From: Teichococcus wenyumeiae
GTDB lineage: Bacteria > Pseudomonadota > Alphaproteobacteria > Acetobacterales > Acetobacteraceae
Direction: 5' to 3'
NCBI RefSeq assembly: GCF_003696345.1
Contig: NZ_RFLX01000007.1
Location: 62,001 to 126,000 of the forward strand
Length of the DNA stretch: 64,000 nucleotides
Numbering within the stretch: position 1 is the first letter of the stretch; each line of letters opens with the position of its first letter. The notes below the pieces were generated by a model. It was not told the origin of the DNA and ran no database searches. It was given only the letters and a program-made list of their open reading frames with translations. Made by a program: the position numbers and the translations under genes. This document shows, in pieces, positions 45,465-55,206 of this stretch.

Positions 45465-46355
45465 TTAGGCCGCCCGGTTCAGGACCCGGCCGGCAACGGC
45501 ATCCAGCTTGGCCAGCAGCGCCGGATCGCGCTTCTCCGGCGCCGTCACAAGCGCGTATTCCAGCGCGCGGTCGCAGCCGGCGGGGCAAGGGCCGCGGGCC
45601 TGGCCCAGCATCGGCACCACCGTCTTCACCAACTGCTTGGCGCGGTCGGCATTGGCCATCATGACCTTGACCACCGCATCGACCGTCACGGCGTCATGGT
45701 CCGGGTGCCAGCAGTCGAAATCCGTCACCATGGCCACGGTCGCGTAGCAGATCTCCGCCTCACGGGCGAGCTTGGCTTCCGGCATGTTGGTCATGCCGAT
45801 CACGTCGCAGCCCCAGGCGCGGTACATCTCGCTCTCGGCCTTGGTGGAGAATTGCGGGCCTTCCATGGTCAGGTAGGTGCCGCCGCGCTTGTGCTTCAGC
45901 CCGATCCCGCGCGCCGCCGCTTCCACATGGTCGCCGATGCGCGGGCAGACCGGATGCGCCACCGAGACATGCGCCACGCAGCCGGATTCAAAGAAGCTCT
46001 TCTTCCGCGCGAAGGTGCGGTCGATGAACTGGTCCACAATCACGAAGGTGCCCGGCGGCAGGTCGCCATTCAGGGAGCCCACGGCGGAAAGCGACAGGAT
46101 GTCGGTCACACCCGAGCGCTTCAGCGCATCGATATTGGCGCGGTAATTGACATCGGAGGGCGTCAGCGGGTGCCCGCGCCCGTGGCGCGGCAGGAAGACG
46201 CAGCGGACACCGTCCAGCCGGCCGAAGAGCAGCGCGTCGGAAGGCTTGCCCCAGGGGGTCTCGACCTCGCGCCATTCGCGATCTTCCAGCCCGTCGATGT
46301 CATAGAGGCCGGAGCCGCCGAGCAGGCCGATGACGGGCTCGATGGTGTCGGTCAT
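45465..46355 (-). CDS. mtnP: S-methyl-5'-thioadenosine phosphorylase
   Basis: A 296-residue enzyme that splits methylthioadenosine, a by-product of polyamine and other SAM-dependent reactions, into adenine and methylthioribose 1-phosphate. Phosphate and base-site motifs: LLGGSGLYDI, FLPRHGRGH, SLSAVGSL, TMEGPQFSTKAESEMYRAWG, and MTNMPEAKLAREAEICYA. The start at 46355 gives the usual N-terminus. It is followed 5 bases later by guaD. The rest of the methionine salvage pathway is not in the window. Confidence 0.94.
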   Translation of the reverse strand: MTDTIEPVIGLLGGSGLYDIDGLEDREWREVETPWGKPSDALLFGRLDGVRCVFLPRHGRGHPLTPSDVNYRANIDALKRSGVTDILSLSAVGSLNGDLPPGTFVIVDQFIDRTFARKKSFFESGCVAHVSVAHPVCPRIGDHVEAAARGIGLKHKRGGTYLTMEGPQFSTKAESEMYRAWGCDVIGMTNMPEAKLAREAEICYATVAMVTDFDCWHPDHDAVTVDAVVKVMMANADRAKQLVKTVVPMLGQARGPCPAGCDRALEYALVTAPEKRDPALLAKLDAVAGRVLNRAA

Positions 46356-46391
46356 GGGGAAACACTCCGCAATCGGTGGCAGACATGGAAA

Positions 46392-46415
46392 GGGCCGCCC
46401 TGAACCGGGCGGCCC
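46392..46415 (-). terminator. Terminator of the petABC operon
   Basis: A 9-bp perfect stem, GGGCCGCCC and GGGCGGCCC, with loop TGAACC, lies about 50 bases past the petC stop. On the minus strand it is followed by TTTCC, which gives it an intrinsic-terminator look. It also sits in front of mtnP. Confidence 0.7.
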
Positions 46416-46468
46416 TGCCTTATCAGAGTGAGGGGGCCACAGGCACCCCTCCTGGATCAACCCTGGGC

Positions 46469-47242
46469 TTAGTGAACGTTGGCCCAGGTCTTGCGCTTCA
46501 CGGCATAGGCGAGGCCGCCCAGGATCGCCAGGAAGATCAGCACCCGCACGCCCATGGCGCGGCGGGTCTCCAGTTCCGGCTCGGCGGCCCAGGTCAGGAA
46601 GGCCGAAACGTCGCGCGCCATCTGGTCCACGGTGGCCTTGGTGCCATCGGCATAGGTCACCTGACCTTCCTGCGACAGCGGCGGCGCCATCGCGATCTGA
46701 TGGCCGGGGAAGTACTTGTTGTAGTGCATCCCCTCCATCACCGTCATACCCGCCGGCGGCTCCTCGTAGCCGGTGAGCAGGGCGTGGATGTAGTCGGCGC
46801 CGCCGACACGGGCCTTGGTGATGACCGAGAGGTCCGGCGGCAGCGCGCCGTTATTGGCCGCCCGCGCCGCCGCGGTATTCGCGAAGGGATGGCGGAAGCG
46901 GTCTGAAGGCCGGCCCGGCCGCTCGAACATCTCGCCATTGTCGTTCGGGCCATCCGGGATCTGGACGCCCGCGGCGACGGCCGTGACCTCATCCGCGCTG
47001 AGCCCGATGTCCTGCAGGTTGCGGTAGGACAGCAGGTTCATGGAATGGCAGGCGGCGCAGACATCCTTGTAGATCTGGAAGCCACGCTGCAGCTCACCCC
47101 GGTCATAGGTCCCGAAGGGCCCGTCGAAGGAATACTTCGTGTCCGGGATGTGGATCTCGCCCTCGGCGGCCACGGCGCCAGCGGCCAGCCCGAGGGTCAT
47201 GGCGGCCGCGAGGGCCGCCGATTTCACGAAACGCAGCGCCAT
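46469..47242 (-). CDS. petC: Cytochrome c1 of the bc1 complex
   Basis: A 257-residue membrane-anchored c-type cytochrome passing electrons from the Rieske protein to cytochrome c. A signal peptide (1-25, AVAAEGE) precedes the heme site VCAACHS; the axial Met is likely in the MAPPLSQ segment, and a C-terminal anchor (VRVLIFLAILGGLAYAV) ends the protein. GGAGAAGG overlaps the petB stop region and drives the ATG at 47242. Third gene of petABC. Confidence 0.95.
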   Translation of the reverse strand: MALRFVKSAALAAAMTLGLAAGAVAAEGEIHIPDTKYSFDGPFGTYDRGELQRGFQIYKDVCAACHSMNLLSYRNLQDIGLSADEVTAVAAGVQIPDGPNDNGEMFERPGRPSDRFRHPFANTAAARAANNGALPPDLSVITKARVGGADYIHALLTGYEEPPAGMTVMEGMHYNKYFPGHQIAMAPPLSQEGQVTYADGTKATVDQMARDVSAFLTWAAEPELETRRAMGVRVLIFLAILGGLAYAVKRKTWANVH

Positions 47243-47243
47243 A

Positions 47244-48515
47244 TCACGCCTTCTCCATCGGCTGGGCGGTCGCGGCGCCGGGCAGCGGTCCGCCCCCGCG
47301 CAGCACGGGTTGGGCAATGCTTTCCGGCAGCGCCAAGGGCTTCTCGATTTTGCCCAGCAGCGGCAGCAGCACCAGGAAGTAGGCGAAGTAATAGGCGGTC
47401 GAGAGGCGCGCGATCAGCACGTAGACGCCCTCGGCCGGCTTACCACCCGCCCACATCAGGACGAAGAAGTTCACGGTCCAGAGCAGGAACAGCCAGCGGG
47501 CGATCGGGCGGAAGCGCATGGAGCGCACCGGCGAGCCGTCCAGCCAGGGCAGCACGAAGAGCACCAGGATCGAGCCGAACATCGCCAGCACGCCCATCAG
47601 CTTGTTCGGCACCGCGCGCAGGATGGCGTAGAAGGGCAGGAAGTACCATTCCGGCACGATATGCGCGGGCGTCGAGAGCGGGTTGGCCGGGATGTAGTTG
47701 TCCGGGTGGCCGAGGTAGTTCGGCATGAAGAAGACCAGCACCGCGAAGACCATCATGTAGACCACGATGCCGACGCTGTCCTTGGTCGTGTAGTAGGGGT
47801 GGAAGGGCAGCGTGTCCTGCGGACCCTTGGGCTCGATGCCCAGCGGGTTGTTGGAACCCGTGATGTGCAGCGTGGCGACGTGCAGGAAGACCACGCCCGC
47901 GATCACGAAGGGCAGCAGGTAGTGCAGGGAGAAGAAGCGGTTCAGCGTCGGGTTGTCGACGGAGAAGCCGCCCCAGAGCAGGGTCACGATGCTGTTGCCG
48001 ACCAAGGGGATGGCCGAGAACAGGTTGGTGATGACGGTGGCGCCCCAGAAGGACATCTGGCCCCAGGGCAGCACGTAGCCCATGAAGGCGGTGGCCATCA
48101 TCAGCAGGAAGATGACCACGCCGATCATCCACAGCAGCTCACGCGGGGTCTTGTAGGACCCGTAGTACATGTTCCGCCAGATATGCACGAGGACCACGAT
48201 GAAGAACATCGAGGCGCCGTTCATGTGCACGTAGCGGATCAGCCAGCCGTAGTTCACGTCGCGCATGATGCGCTCGACGCTGTCGAAGGCCAGGCTGGTA
48301 TGGGCGGTGTAGTTCATCGCCAGGAAGATGCCGGTGGCGATCATGATCAGCAGGTTGATCATGGCCAGGGCGCCGAAATTCCACAGGTAGTTGAAATTCC
48401 GGGGAGTCGGGAAGGTCCCGTACTCCTTGTCCATCATGGTGAAGACCGGCAGGCGCTGGTCGATCCAGCGCACGACGGGGTTCTTGAATTCGCTCTGGTG
48501 AAGGCCGGATGCCAT
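47244..48515 (-). CDS. petB: Cytochrome b of the bc1 complex
   Basis: A 423-residue, eight-to-nine-helix protein carrying the two b hemes and quinone sites. Heme-ligand helices show [24 protein letters not shown] and [20 protein letters not shown], and the Qo-site PEWYF motif is in [39 protein letters not shown] is also conserved. It lies 11 bases after petA. Confidence 0.97.
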   Translation of the reverse strand: MASGLHQSEFKNPVVRWIDQRLPVFTMMDKEYGTFPTPRNFNYLWNFGALAMINLLIMIATGIFLAMNYTAHTSLAFDSVERIMRDVNYGWLIRYVHMNGASMFFIVVLVHIWRNMYYGSYKTPRELLWMIGVVIFLLMMATAFMGYVLPWGQMSFWGATVITNLFSAIPLVGNSIVTLLWGGFSVDNPTLNRFFSLHYLLPFVIAGVVFLHVATLHITGSNNPLGIEPKGPQDTLPFHPYYTTKDSVGIVVYMMVFAVLVFFMPNYLGHPDNYIPANPLSTPAHIVPEWYFLPFYAILRAVPNKLMGVLAMFGSILVLFVLPWLDGSPVRSMRFRPIARWLFLLWTVNFFVLMWAGGKPAEGVYVLIARLSTAYYFAYFLVLLPLLGKIEKPLALPESIAQPVLRGGGPLPGAATAQPMEKA

Positions 48516-48526
48516 GGGTGCGGTCC

Positions 48527-49108
48527 TCAGCCGATGCGGATCTGGGTATCGGACCGGAATTCATATTCCGGAACGGCCAGGTTCGTGGGCGCGGGGCCGC
48601 GGCGGATGCGGCCGGAGGTGTCGTAGGCGCTGCCGTGGCAGGGGCAGAACCAGCCGCCGTATTCACCGCGCGGGTCGGTCGGCTTCTGGCCCAGCGGCAC
48701 GCAGCCCAGGTGGGTGCAGATGCCGACCACGATCAGCCAGGGCTCGCGCTGCACGCGCGCCTGGTCGGTCTGCGGGTCACGCAGCTCGGCCACATCGACC
48801 GTCCTGGCTTCCTCGATCTCCTTGGGCGTGCGGTGGCGCACGAAGACCGGCTTGCCGCGCCACATGACCGTCACGGCCTGGCCTTCGGTGATGTGGCTGA
48901 CGTCCACGTCGACGCTGGCCAGCGCCAGCACGTCCTTGGCCGGATTCATGGAGTGGATGAAGGGCCACACGATGGCACCCACACCGACCGCCGCGAAGGA
49001 GCCAGCAACCAGTTTCAGAAAATCCCGCTTTGACCCGTCCGCGGGGGCATGGTGTTGGCCACCACCCATGGCGGGGGGGCTGCTGCTCGGCGCAGGCGTC
49101 TCGGCCAT
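48527..49108 (-). CDS. petA: Ubiquinol-cytochrome c reductase iron-sulfur subunit (Rieske)
   Basis: A 193-residue Rieske protein. The [2Fe-2S] ligands lie in [10 protein letters not shown] and [10 protein letters not shown]. The N-terminal transmembrane and Tat-type signal is [22 protein letters not shown]; the usual twin arginine is here Lys-Arg. First gene of petABC, with a promoter-like sequence about 125 bases upstream. Export by Tat is known for the family; the KR variant is tolerated in some substrates. Confidence 0.96.
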   Translation of the reverse strand: MAETPAPSSSPPAMGGGQHHAPADGSKRDFLKLVAGSFAAVGVGAIVWPFIHSMNPAKDVLALASVDVDVSHITEGQAVTVMWRGKPVFVRHRTPKEIEEARTVDVAELRDPQTDQARVQREPWLIVVGICTHLGCVPLGQKPTDPRGEYGGWFCPCHGSAYDTSGRIRRGPAPTNLAVPEYEFRSDTQIRIG

Positions 49109-49232
49109 CCTCGTCGTCCCTGTTGGCGGCCGTCCCGATACTCAGGTGGGCCGACCGCTGATCCCTTCCGCGGCAAGATGCGGAGGCGCGTGGACAAGCG
49201 TGTTTCCACGCCGTCTTTGTTGCGCCACGGCC

Positions 49233-49261
49233 ATATAAAGCCAGGGCGTAGGGGGTGGCAA
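49233..49261 (-). promoter_or_regulatory. Candidate sigma-70-type promoter of petABC
   Basis: On the minus strand TTGCCA (49261-49256) and TTATAT (49238-49233) stand 17 bp apart, 124 bp upstream of petA. No other promoter-like pair stood out in the 283-bp petA-hemF gap, which otherwise looks empty. Confidence 0.4.
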
Positions 49262-49391
49262 TCGCCGCCGGCGCGCCCATTTGGCCCGATTGACCATCCG
49301 GAGGCCGGTTACGCATGGTGTTGCGCGGCTGAAAACGGCGGGCTAGCGGCAGGCCGGCCTCGTGGCCCGCCATCCCAGGATTATTGCCGCC

Positions 49392-50270
49392 ATGTCCGAT
49401 ACCGCCCCTGGCGTCCCGCTGGACCACCCCCTCGCCCCGGAAGCGCGCGCCTGGTTCGAGTCGCTGCGCGACCGGATCTGCGCCGCCTTCGAGGCGATCG
49501 AGGCCGAGGCCGGCAGCGATGCCCGCTTCGGGCGCAAGGCCTGGGACCGCCCCGGTGGTGGCGGCGGCGTGATGAGCGCCATGCGCGGCAAGGTCTTCGA
49601 GAAGGTGGGGGTCAATGTCTCCACCGTGCATGGGGAGTTCAGCCCGGAGTTCCGCCGCTCCATCCCCGGCGCTGAGGAGGACCCGCGCTTCCTGGCCACC
49701 GGAATCTCGCTGGTGGCGCATATGTGTTCGCCCCGCGTGCCGGCGGTGCATATGAACACGCGCTTCATCGCCACCACCCGCGCCTGGTTCGGCGGCGGCG
49801 GCGACATCACGCCCATGGCGCTGGATGCACCCGAGTCGCTGGAGGATGCCGCGACCTTCCACGCCGCCTTCCAGGCCGCCTGCGACAAGCACGACCCCAC
49901 CTATTATCCGCGCTTCAAGCAGTGGTGCGACGAGTACTTCTTCCTGCCCCACCGCAACGAGCCCCGGGGCCTGGGCGGCATCTTCTATGACTGGCTGGGC
50001 CGGGACGACGCCGATGCCTCCCGCCTGCCGGAGCATTTCGCCTTCACCCGCGACGTGGGCGAGGCCTTCCTCGACGTCTATCCGCGCATCGTCCGCCGCC
50101 GCATGGCCGAGCCCTTCACCCCCGCCGAGCGCGAGCACCAGCTGCTGCGCCGCGGCCGCTACGTGGAGTTCAACCTGCTGCACGACCGCGGCACGCTGTT
50201 CGGCCTGCGCACCGGCGGCAATGTGGAGGCCATTCTGATGTCGCTGCCGCCCGAGGTGAAATGGGCCTGA
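49392..50270 (+). CDS. hemF: Oxygen-dependent coproporphyrinogen III oxidase
   Basis: A 292-residue heme biosynthesis enzyme that decarboxylates coproporphyrinogen III to protoporphyrinogen IX using O2. [40 protein letters not shown] and [13 protein letters not shown] match HemF through the full length. The start gives [13 protein letters not shown]. Divergent from petABC, so heme supply and the bc1 complex are neighbours. An anaerobic hemN is not in the window. Confidence 0.97.
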   Translation: MSDTAPGVPLDHPLAPEARAWFESLRDRICAAFEAIEAEAGSDARFGRKAWDRPGGGGGVMSAMRGKVFEKVGVNVSTVHGEFSPEFRRSIPGAEEDPRFLATGISLVAHMCSPRVPAVHMNTRFIATTRAWFGGGGDITPMALDAPESLEDAATFHAAFQAACDKHDPTYYPRFKQWCDEYFFLPHRNEPRGLGGIFYDWLGRDDADASRLPEHFAFTRDVGEAFLDVYPRIVRRRMAEPFTPAEREHQLLRRGRYVEFNLLHDRGTLFGLRTGGNVEAILMSLPPEVKWA

Positions 50271-50316
50271 GCGCCCTCCCCTTGCCGCAGGGCCTGCGCG
50301 CCCCCATACCCGCGCC

Positions 50317-50985
50317 GTGGCGCAAGATCTGACAACCCCGGCCGGGCGGCGCGCCGCCTGGACCAACAGCCTTTTCGTGGACCATGCGGTGCTGCGCCTG
50401 TTCTGGCGCAACTGGGGCACGGTGGAGGACGGGCGGCTCTACCGCTCCAACCACCTCGGCCCCCGGCAATTGCGGGCGGTGGCGCGGCGCTTCGGCATCC
50501 GCACCATCATCAATCTGCGCGGGCACCGCGAGACCTGCGGCTCCGACGCGCTGGGGCGGCAGGCGGCGGCGGAACTGGGGCTGACCCATGTGGACGCGCC
50601 GCTGGAAAGCCGGGGCGCGCCGCACAAGGACCGCATCCTGCGCCTGGCCAAACTGTTCCAGGAGCTGCCGCAGCCCATCCTGCTGCATTGCAAGTCCGGC
50701 GCCGACCGCACCGGGCTGGCCGCCGGGCTCTGGCTGATGCTGCAGGGGCGGCCGGTGGAGGAAGCCATGCGCCAGCTCTCCTGGCGCCATGGCCATGTCT
50801 CGGCCAGCAAGACCGGCATCCTGGATGCCTTCTTCCGCGAATACGCCCGCTTCACCCGCACCCACGGCCCCAAGCCCTTCCTGGACTGGGTGGAGCAGGA
50901 TTACGACGAACACGCCCTGCGCGCCGCCTTCCGCTCCCGCCCCTGGGCGGACCGGCTGGTGGACGGCATCCTGCGGCGGGAATAG
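50317..50985 (+). CDS. Dual-specificity/tyrosine phosphatase family protein
   Basis: A 222-residue phosphatase from a GTG at 50317. The Cx5R catalytic loop is LLHCKSGADRTG and an early segment RLYRSNHLGPRQLRAVARR plus TIINLRGHRE matches the bacterial DSP group. The C-terminal half is helical. Substrate unknown, perhaps phosphoinositide-like or polysaccharide-linked. It stands 46 bases downstream of hemF, with no evident link. Confidence 0.88.
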   Translation: MAQDLTTPAGRRAAWTNSLFVDHAVLRLFWRNWGTVEDGRLYRSNHLGPRQLRAVARRFGIRTIINLRGHRETCGSDALGRQAAAELGLTHVDAPLESRGAPHKDRILRLAKLFQELPQPILLHCKSGADRTGLAAGLWLMLQGRPVEEAMRQLSWRHGHVSASKTGILDAFFREYARFTRTHGPKPFLDWVEQDYDEHALRAAFRSRPWADRLVDGILRRE

Positions 50986-50989
50986 GGCC

Positions 50990-51388
50990 TCAGCCCTCGT
51001 CGCGCCCCTGCCGGTATTGCGGCAGCCCGTCCGCCAGATGCAGCCAAGAGAGGTGGCTGCTCGTATGGGTGTGGTCGGCGGGCGGCACCTGCTCCGGGTC
51101 ATCCAGGCTGGCGGTGGTGATGTCGATCTCACCGGGCAGGTCGAGGTTCTGGAAGGTCAGCGGCGTGCCGCAGCGGCGGCAGAAGGAACGCCGGACCTTG
51201 TCGCTGGAAGCGAAGCGCAGCGGCGCCCCGGCCGTGAAGCGGAACTCCCTGGCCCGCAGGCTGAACCAGGCGACAGCCGGCGCCCCGGCGATGCGGCGGC
51301 AGTCGCGGCAATGGCAGAGGGTGGGGTGGAAGGGCGTCCCTTCCCCTTCGTAGCGGGTTTCCCCGCAATAGCAGCCGCCGGTCAGCAT
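50990..51388 (-). CDS. GFA family protein (glutathione-dependent formaldehyde-activating domain)
   Basis: A 132-residue zinc protein. Cysteine pairs in TGGCYCGETRY, TLCHCRDCRR and FCRRCGTPL form the expected zinc sites. Members are annotated from formaldehyde-glutathione condensing enzymes, but most have no proven activity. Separated by 33 bases from the LprI-like gene upstream on the same strand. Confidence 0.9.
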   Translation of the reverse strand: MLTGGCYCGETRYEGEGTPFHPTLCHCRDCRRIAGAPAVAWFSLRAREFRFTAGAPLRFASSDKVRRSFCRRCGTPLTFQNLDLPGEIDITTASLDDPEQVPPADHTHTSSHLSWLHLADGLPQYRQGRDEG

Positions 51389-51421
51389 GCGCGCCTCCTT
51401 TGATCGGGCCCGGTGCCGCGG

Positions 51422-51835
51422 TCAGCCGCCCCCTGGCACCGGGCAGGCCAGGTCGCCTTCCTGGCAGGAGAGGTAACGCCGCAACTGCGCCACGCGCTGC
51501 TCGGTCAGTTGCTGCCGGCATTGCGCCACCAGCATGGGGCGGATGCTGCCGCCCTCGGCGCCGATGGTGACGAAATCGCATTCCCCATCGCGGAAGCGCA
51601 GCCAGGCGCGCTGGGCCTCCCGCAGCGACTGCGCGGCGGATGGGGCGGGCTTCAGCCGGCTCATGATGCGGCCATAGGTCTCGTTCAGCGCCGCATCGGC
51701 CTTTCGCAGCCCATCCCCGGCGCAGTCGTTCAGGTCCATCTGAGTGGCATCCGGGCCGCATTCCCGTGCGGCAGCGGGCCAGGCGGCTGAGAGCATCAGG
51801 GCGGCGAGCAGAATCAGGGCGCGCATCGGCTTCAC
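51422..51835 (-). CDS. LprI/DUF1311 family secreted protein
   Basis: A 137-residue exported protein. Its GTG (51835) overlaps the ABC transporter stop as GTGA; an ATG at 51826 is the alternative. The signal is ALILLAALMLSAAWPAAA. The mature part has the DUF1311 pattern TQMDLNDCAGDGLRKADAALN and LREAQRAWLRFRDGECDF with four further Cys. Some relatives (LprI of mycobacteria) inhibit lysozyme; here function is unproven. Confidence 0.85.
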   Translation of the reverse strand: MKPMRALILLAALMLSAAWPAAARECGPDATQMDLNDCAGDGLRKADAALNETYGRIMSRLKPAPSAAQSLREAQRAWLRFRDGECDFVTIGAEGGSIRPMLVAQCRQQLTEQRVAQLRRYLSCQEGDLACPVPGGG

Positions 51836-53586
51836 TCCACCGCGAAGGCCTGGGTGCGCACCATACGCGCGTAAAGCCGGTCCGCCGCCATCAGTTCTCC
51901 GTGCCGGCCCTCCTCCATCGCGCGGCCTTCCTGCATCACCACGATCCGGTCCGCCGCCTGCACCGTGGCCAGGCGATGGGCAATCACCAGGGTGGTGCGG
52001 CCCTGCCGCAGCGTCTCCAGCGCCCGGCCGACGGCGGCTTCGTTCTCGGCATCCAGGGCGCTGGTGGCTTCGTCCAGCAGCAGCACGCGCGGGTTGCGCA
52101 GCAGGGCGCGGGCCAGGGCCACGCGCTGCCGCTGCCCGCCCGAGAGGCGGGAGCCGCCGGAGCCCAGCACCGTGTCGTAGCCCTGCGGCAGCGCGGCCAG
52201 GAAGTCATGCGCGGCGGCGGCGCGGGCGGCGGCCTCCACCTCCGCCCGCGTGGCGCCGGGGTGGCCGCAGGCGATATTGGCCAGCGCCGTGTCATCGAAG
52301 ATCACCGCATCCTGCCCGACATAGGCGATGGCGGCGCGCAGGCTTTCCAGCGTCACGGCCGTCACCGGCACGCCGTCCAGCAGGATCTGGCCTTCCGTCG
52401 CGTCGTACAGGCGGGGCAGCAGCGCTAGGGCGGTGGATTTGCCGGCGCCGGAAGGGCCCACCAGCGCCACGGTCTGCCCCGGATCGGCCTGGAAGGACAG
52501 GCCGGCGAGCACCGGCTCCCCATCCTGGTAGCGGAAGCCGACATCGCGGAACTCCACGGCGCCGGGGCCATCCGGCAGCGCGGGCGCATCGGCCGGGGCG
52601 GTGATGCGCGGGGCGCGGTCCATCTCGGAGAACACCCGCACCAGTCCGCCGAAGCCTTCCTGCAAGGCGGCGTTCAGCGAGCCCAGGGCGCGGATCGGCT
52701 GCGTCGCCACCAGCAAGGCGGCGACGAAGCCGGTGAACTCACCCACCGTGCCGCGCCCGGTGGAGACCTTCCAGCCGACGAAGCAGAGCACCCCCGCCAC
52801 CGCCACGCCGCCCAGCGCCTCCAGGATCGGGTCGAGCTTGGAGCGCGTGCGGGCGATATGCATCAGCGCCTCCCGCAGCCGGGCGAAGGCCTGCCGGGCG
52901 CGGCCTTCCTCCTGCGCCTCCAGCCCATAGGCGCGGACCACGCGGGCGGAGGAAAAACTCTCGGTCAGCATGGCCGCGGCCTCGCCCACCCGCTCCTGCA
53001 TGCCGCCGGAAGCGCGGCGGATGCGCTTGCCCAGCCGCAGCACCGGCACGATGGCCACCGGGTAGAGCAAGGCCAGGATCAGGCTCATCTGCCAGTCCAG
53101 GTAGATCATGGAAGCGACGAGGCCGATGACGGTCAGACCATTGGCCAGGCCGTTGATGGCCTTGGTCAACGCCTCCCGGATCGCCTGCGCATCGGCGGTG
53201 AAGCGGGCGGCGTGGCGGGCTGGCGCCTCCCGCGCCAGCACGGCCAGGTCGGCACGGGTCAGGGCGCGGAACAGGTCGTTCTGGATGGATTCGATGACCC
53301 GCAGCACCACCGCCTGCACCGAGACCGCCTGCCCGTACTGCGCCGCCGCCTTGCAGGCCGTGAGCACGATGATGGTGGGCGGCACCAGCCAGACGATGCG
53401 GGAATCGCCGGCCGTGAAAAGGTCGAAGGCCTGCTGGATGACCAGCGGGTAGAGCGCAGTGAAGCCCGCCAGCGCCAGGGTGCAGAACAGCGCCAGGACG
53501 ATGCCGGCGCGGTGGTGGCGCATGTAGTCCCGCCAGAGGCGGAGGGTCAGGGCGCGGGTGGTCTCGGGGGGCGGAAGGGCGGCCAT
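51832..53586 (-). CDS. ABC exporter, fused membrane and ATPase domains
   Basis: A 584-residue half-transporter of the MsbA/ABCB type. Residues 1-320 form six membrane helices (IVLALFCTLALAGFTALYPLV and others); the ATPase from ~340 has Walker A GPSGAGKST, signature LSGGQRQRVALARALL, and Walker B VLLLDEATSALDAENE with the H-loop IAHRLATV. It should work as a homodimer; lipid, peptide or drug cargo cannot be told. The stop is coupled to the LprI-like gene. Confidence 0.95.
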   Translation of the reverse strand: MAALPPPETTRALTLRLWRDYMRHHRAGIVLALFCTLALAGFTALYPLVIQQAFDLFTAGDSRIVWLVPPTIIVLTACKAAAQYGQAVSVQAVVLRVIESIQNDLFRALTRADLAVLAREAPARHAARFTADAQAIREALTKAINGLANGLTVIGLVASMIYLDWQMSLILALLYPVAIVPVLRLGKRIRRASGGMQERVGEAAAMLTESFSSARVVRAYGLEAQEEGRARQAFARLREALMHIARTRSKLDPILEALGGVAVAGVLCFVGWKVSTGRGTVGEFTGFVAALLVATQPIRALGSLNAALQEGFGGLVRVFSEMDRAPRITAPADAPALPDGPGAVEFRDVGFRYQDGEPVLAGLSFQADPGQTVALVGPSGAGKSTALALLPRLYDATEGQILLDGVPVTAVTLESLRAAIAYVGQDAVIFDDTALANIACGHPGATRAEVEAAARAAAAHDFLAALPQGYDTVLGSGGSRLSGGQRQRVALARALLRNPRVLLLDEATSALDAENEAAVGRALETLRQGRTTLVIAHRLATVQAADRIVVMQEGRAMEEGRHGELMAADRLYARMVRTQAFAVE

Positions 53587-53656
53587 GGGGGCCGCTTAGC
53601 ATGGCTGGGCCATGCGGCGGGAGGCACGGCATGGGCCGCGCCTCCCATCGGGCGGT

Positions 53657-54979
53657 TCAGCGGGCCGGAGCCTCGGCCGCCTCGGGGGCCGCGAGGCTGA
53701 GGCGGGCGCGGCTCTGGGTGGCCATGCAGATCAGGAAGACCACCGTCACGGCGCCCACGTAATGGGCCGGGCCCAGCGGGTCGGCATTGACCAGGAAGGT
53801 CACCAGCAGCGGCGTCACGCCGCCGAAGATGGCATAGGCCACGTTGTAGCTGAAGGATACGCCGGTGAAGCGCACGCTGGGCGGGAAGGCATTCACCATC
53901 ACGAAGGGCACCACGTTGATCACGCCCACCGTGGCACCGGCGAAGGCATAGAGCGGGAGCAGCATCTCCGGCGCCATGTCGGCACCGATATAGAGGGCGT
54001 AGGTGCTGACGATCAGCAGCACGCCGCCGATCAGCCCCACCTTCACCGCGCCGAAGCGGTCCAGCAGCACGCCGGAGAACATGGCGCAGACCGTCAGCAG
54101 GAAGGTGGCGGCCAGGTTGGCCTTCAGCGTCATCACGGGCGTGAAGCCGTGCAGCTTCTGCATCAGCGCCGGGGTCATCAGGATCACCACCACCACGGCG
54201 GCGGTCAGCATCCAGGTCACCAGCATGGAAAGGATGACGGCACCGCGATGGTCGCGCAGCGCCTGCTTCACCGGCAGTTCCTTGCTCAGCGCCGCATGGG
54301 CCCGCATTTCCTCGAAGACCGGGGTCTCCTGCAGGAAGCGGCGCAGATACATGGCCAGCAGGCCGGAAACGCCGCCCGCCAGGAAGGGAATGCGCCAGGC
54401 CCACTCGCCCACCTCGGCCGGGGTGAAGGCGGCATTGATGCCGGTGGCCATCAACGAGCCCAGCATGATGCCGCCGGTCAGGCCGCCCGTCAGCATGCCG
54501 CAGGCCAGACCGACATGCTTGGCCGGCACATGCTCCGCCACGAAGACCCAGGCGCCCGGCCCCTCACCGCCGATGGCCGCGCCCTGCATCACCCGGAAGA
54601 GCAGCAGGAAGACCGGGGCGGCATAGCCGATGGTCTCATAGGTCGGCATCAGGCCGATCAGCAGCGTCGGCACCGCCATCAGGAAGACGGAGAGCGTGAA
54701 CATGCGCTTGCGGCCGACCAGGTCGCCGAAATGCGCCATGATGATGCCGCCCAGCGGCCGCGCCAGATAGCCGGCGGCAAAGATGCCGAAGGTCTGCACC
54801 TGTTGCAGCCAATCGGGCATGCCGACGGGGAAGAACAGGTGGCCGATCACGGTGGCGAAGAAGACGTAGATAATGAAGTCGTAGAATTCCAAGGCACCGC
54901 CAAGCGAGGCGAGAGCAAGGGTGCGGATATCCTGCCTGTTCAAGGAACGGTTTTGGGCTGCAGCGCCTCTCTCGGCCAT
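53657..54979 (-). CDS. MFS transporter, metabolite:H+ symporter (MHS) type
   Basis: A 440-residue twelve-helix carrier. The N-terminal ALASLGGALEFYDFIIYVFF and HFGDLVGRKRMF are typical of MHS carriers such as proline/betaine, citrate or alpha-ketoglutarate symporters; GEGPGAWVFVAEHVP follows. Substrate is not predictable. The 227-bp region upstream is less GC-rich and probably holds its promoter (TAAAAT-like element near 55040), with no other feature seen. Confidence 0.93.
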   Translation of the reverse strand: MAERGAAAQNRSLNRQDIRTLALASLGGALEFYDFIIYVFFATVIGHLFFPVGMPDWLQQVQTFGIFAAGYLARPLGGIIMAHFGDLVGRKRMFTLSVFLMAVPTLLIGLMPTYETIGYAAPVFLLLFRVMQGAAIGGEGPGAWVFVAEHVPAKHVGLACGMLTGGLTGGIMLGSLMATGINAAFTPAEVGEWAWRIPFLAGGVSGLLAMYLRRFLQETPVFEEMRAHAALSKELPVKQALRDHRGAVILSMLVTWMLTAAVVVVILMTPALMQKLHGFTPVMTLKANLAATFLLTVCAMFSGVLLDRFGAVKVGLIGGVLLIVSTYALYIGADMAPEMLLPLYAFAGATVGVINVVPFVMVNAFPPSVRFTGVSFSYNVAYAIFGGVTPLLVTFLVNADPLGPAHYVGAVTVVFLICMATQSRARLSLAAPEAAEAPAR

Positions 54980-55206
54980 CGTGTCGGAACCTTATGAACC
55001 CTGGAAAAATCTGTGCGCCTGACTCAGGTACTGCGCAATTTTAGCAAAGCACTTGTTCAGGGAACATTCGGGTTTGGCGAATGCTGCAATGCGGTCGTCG
55101 CGGGGCTGTGCAGGCGCGGCGCCGTTTTTTCCAGGTTCTCAGGTCATGATGATGCGTGCCAGCCAGGGCGGAGGATGGTCCACCGCCCCGGCTGACCGCG
55201 GCCGGA

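Noticed and set aside
55013-55195. 60-codon frame in the gap between the MFS and SDR genes
   Set aside because: Poor GC3 pattern, no ribosome site and no recognisable sequence; more likely promoter DNA.
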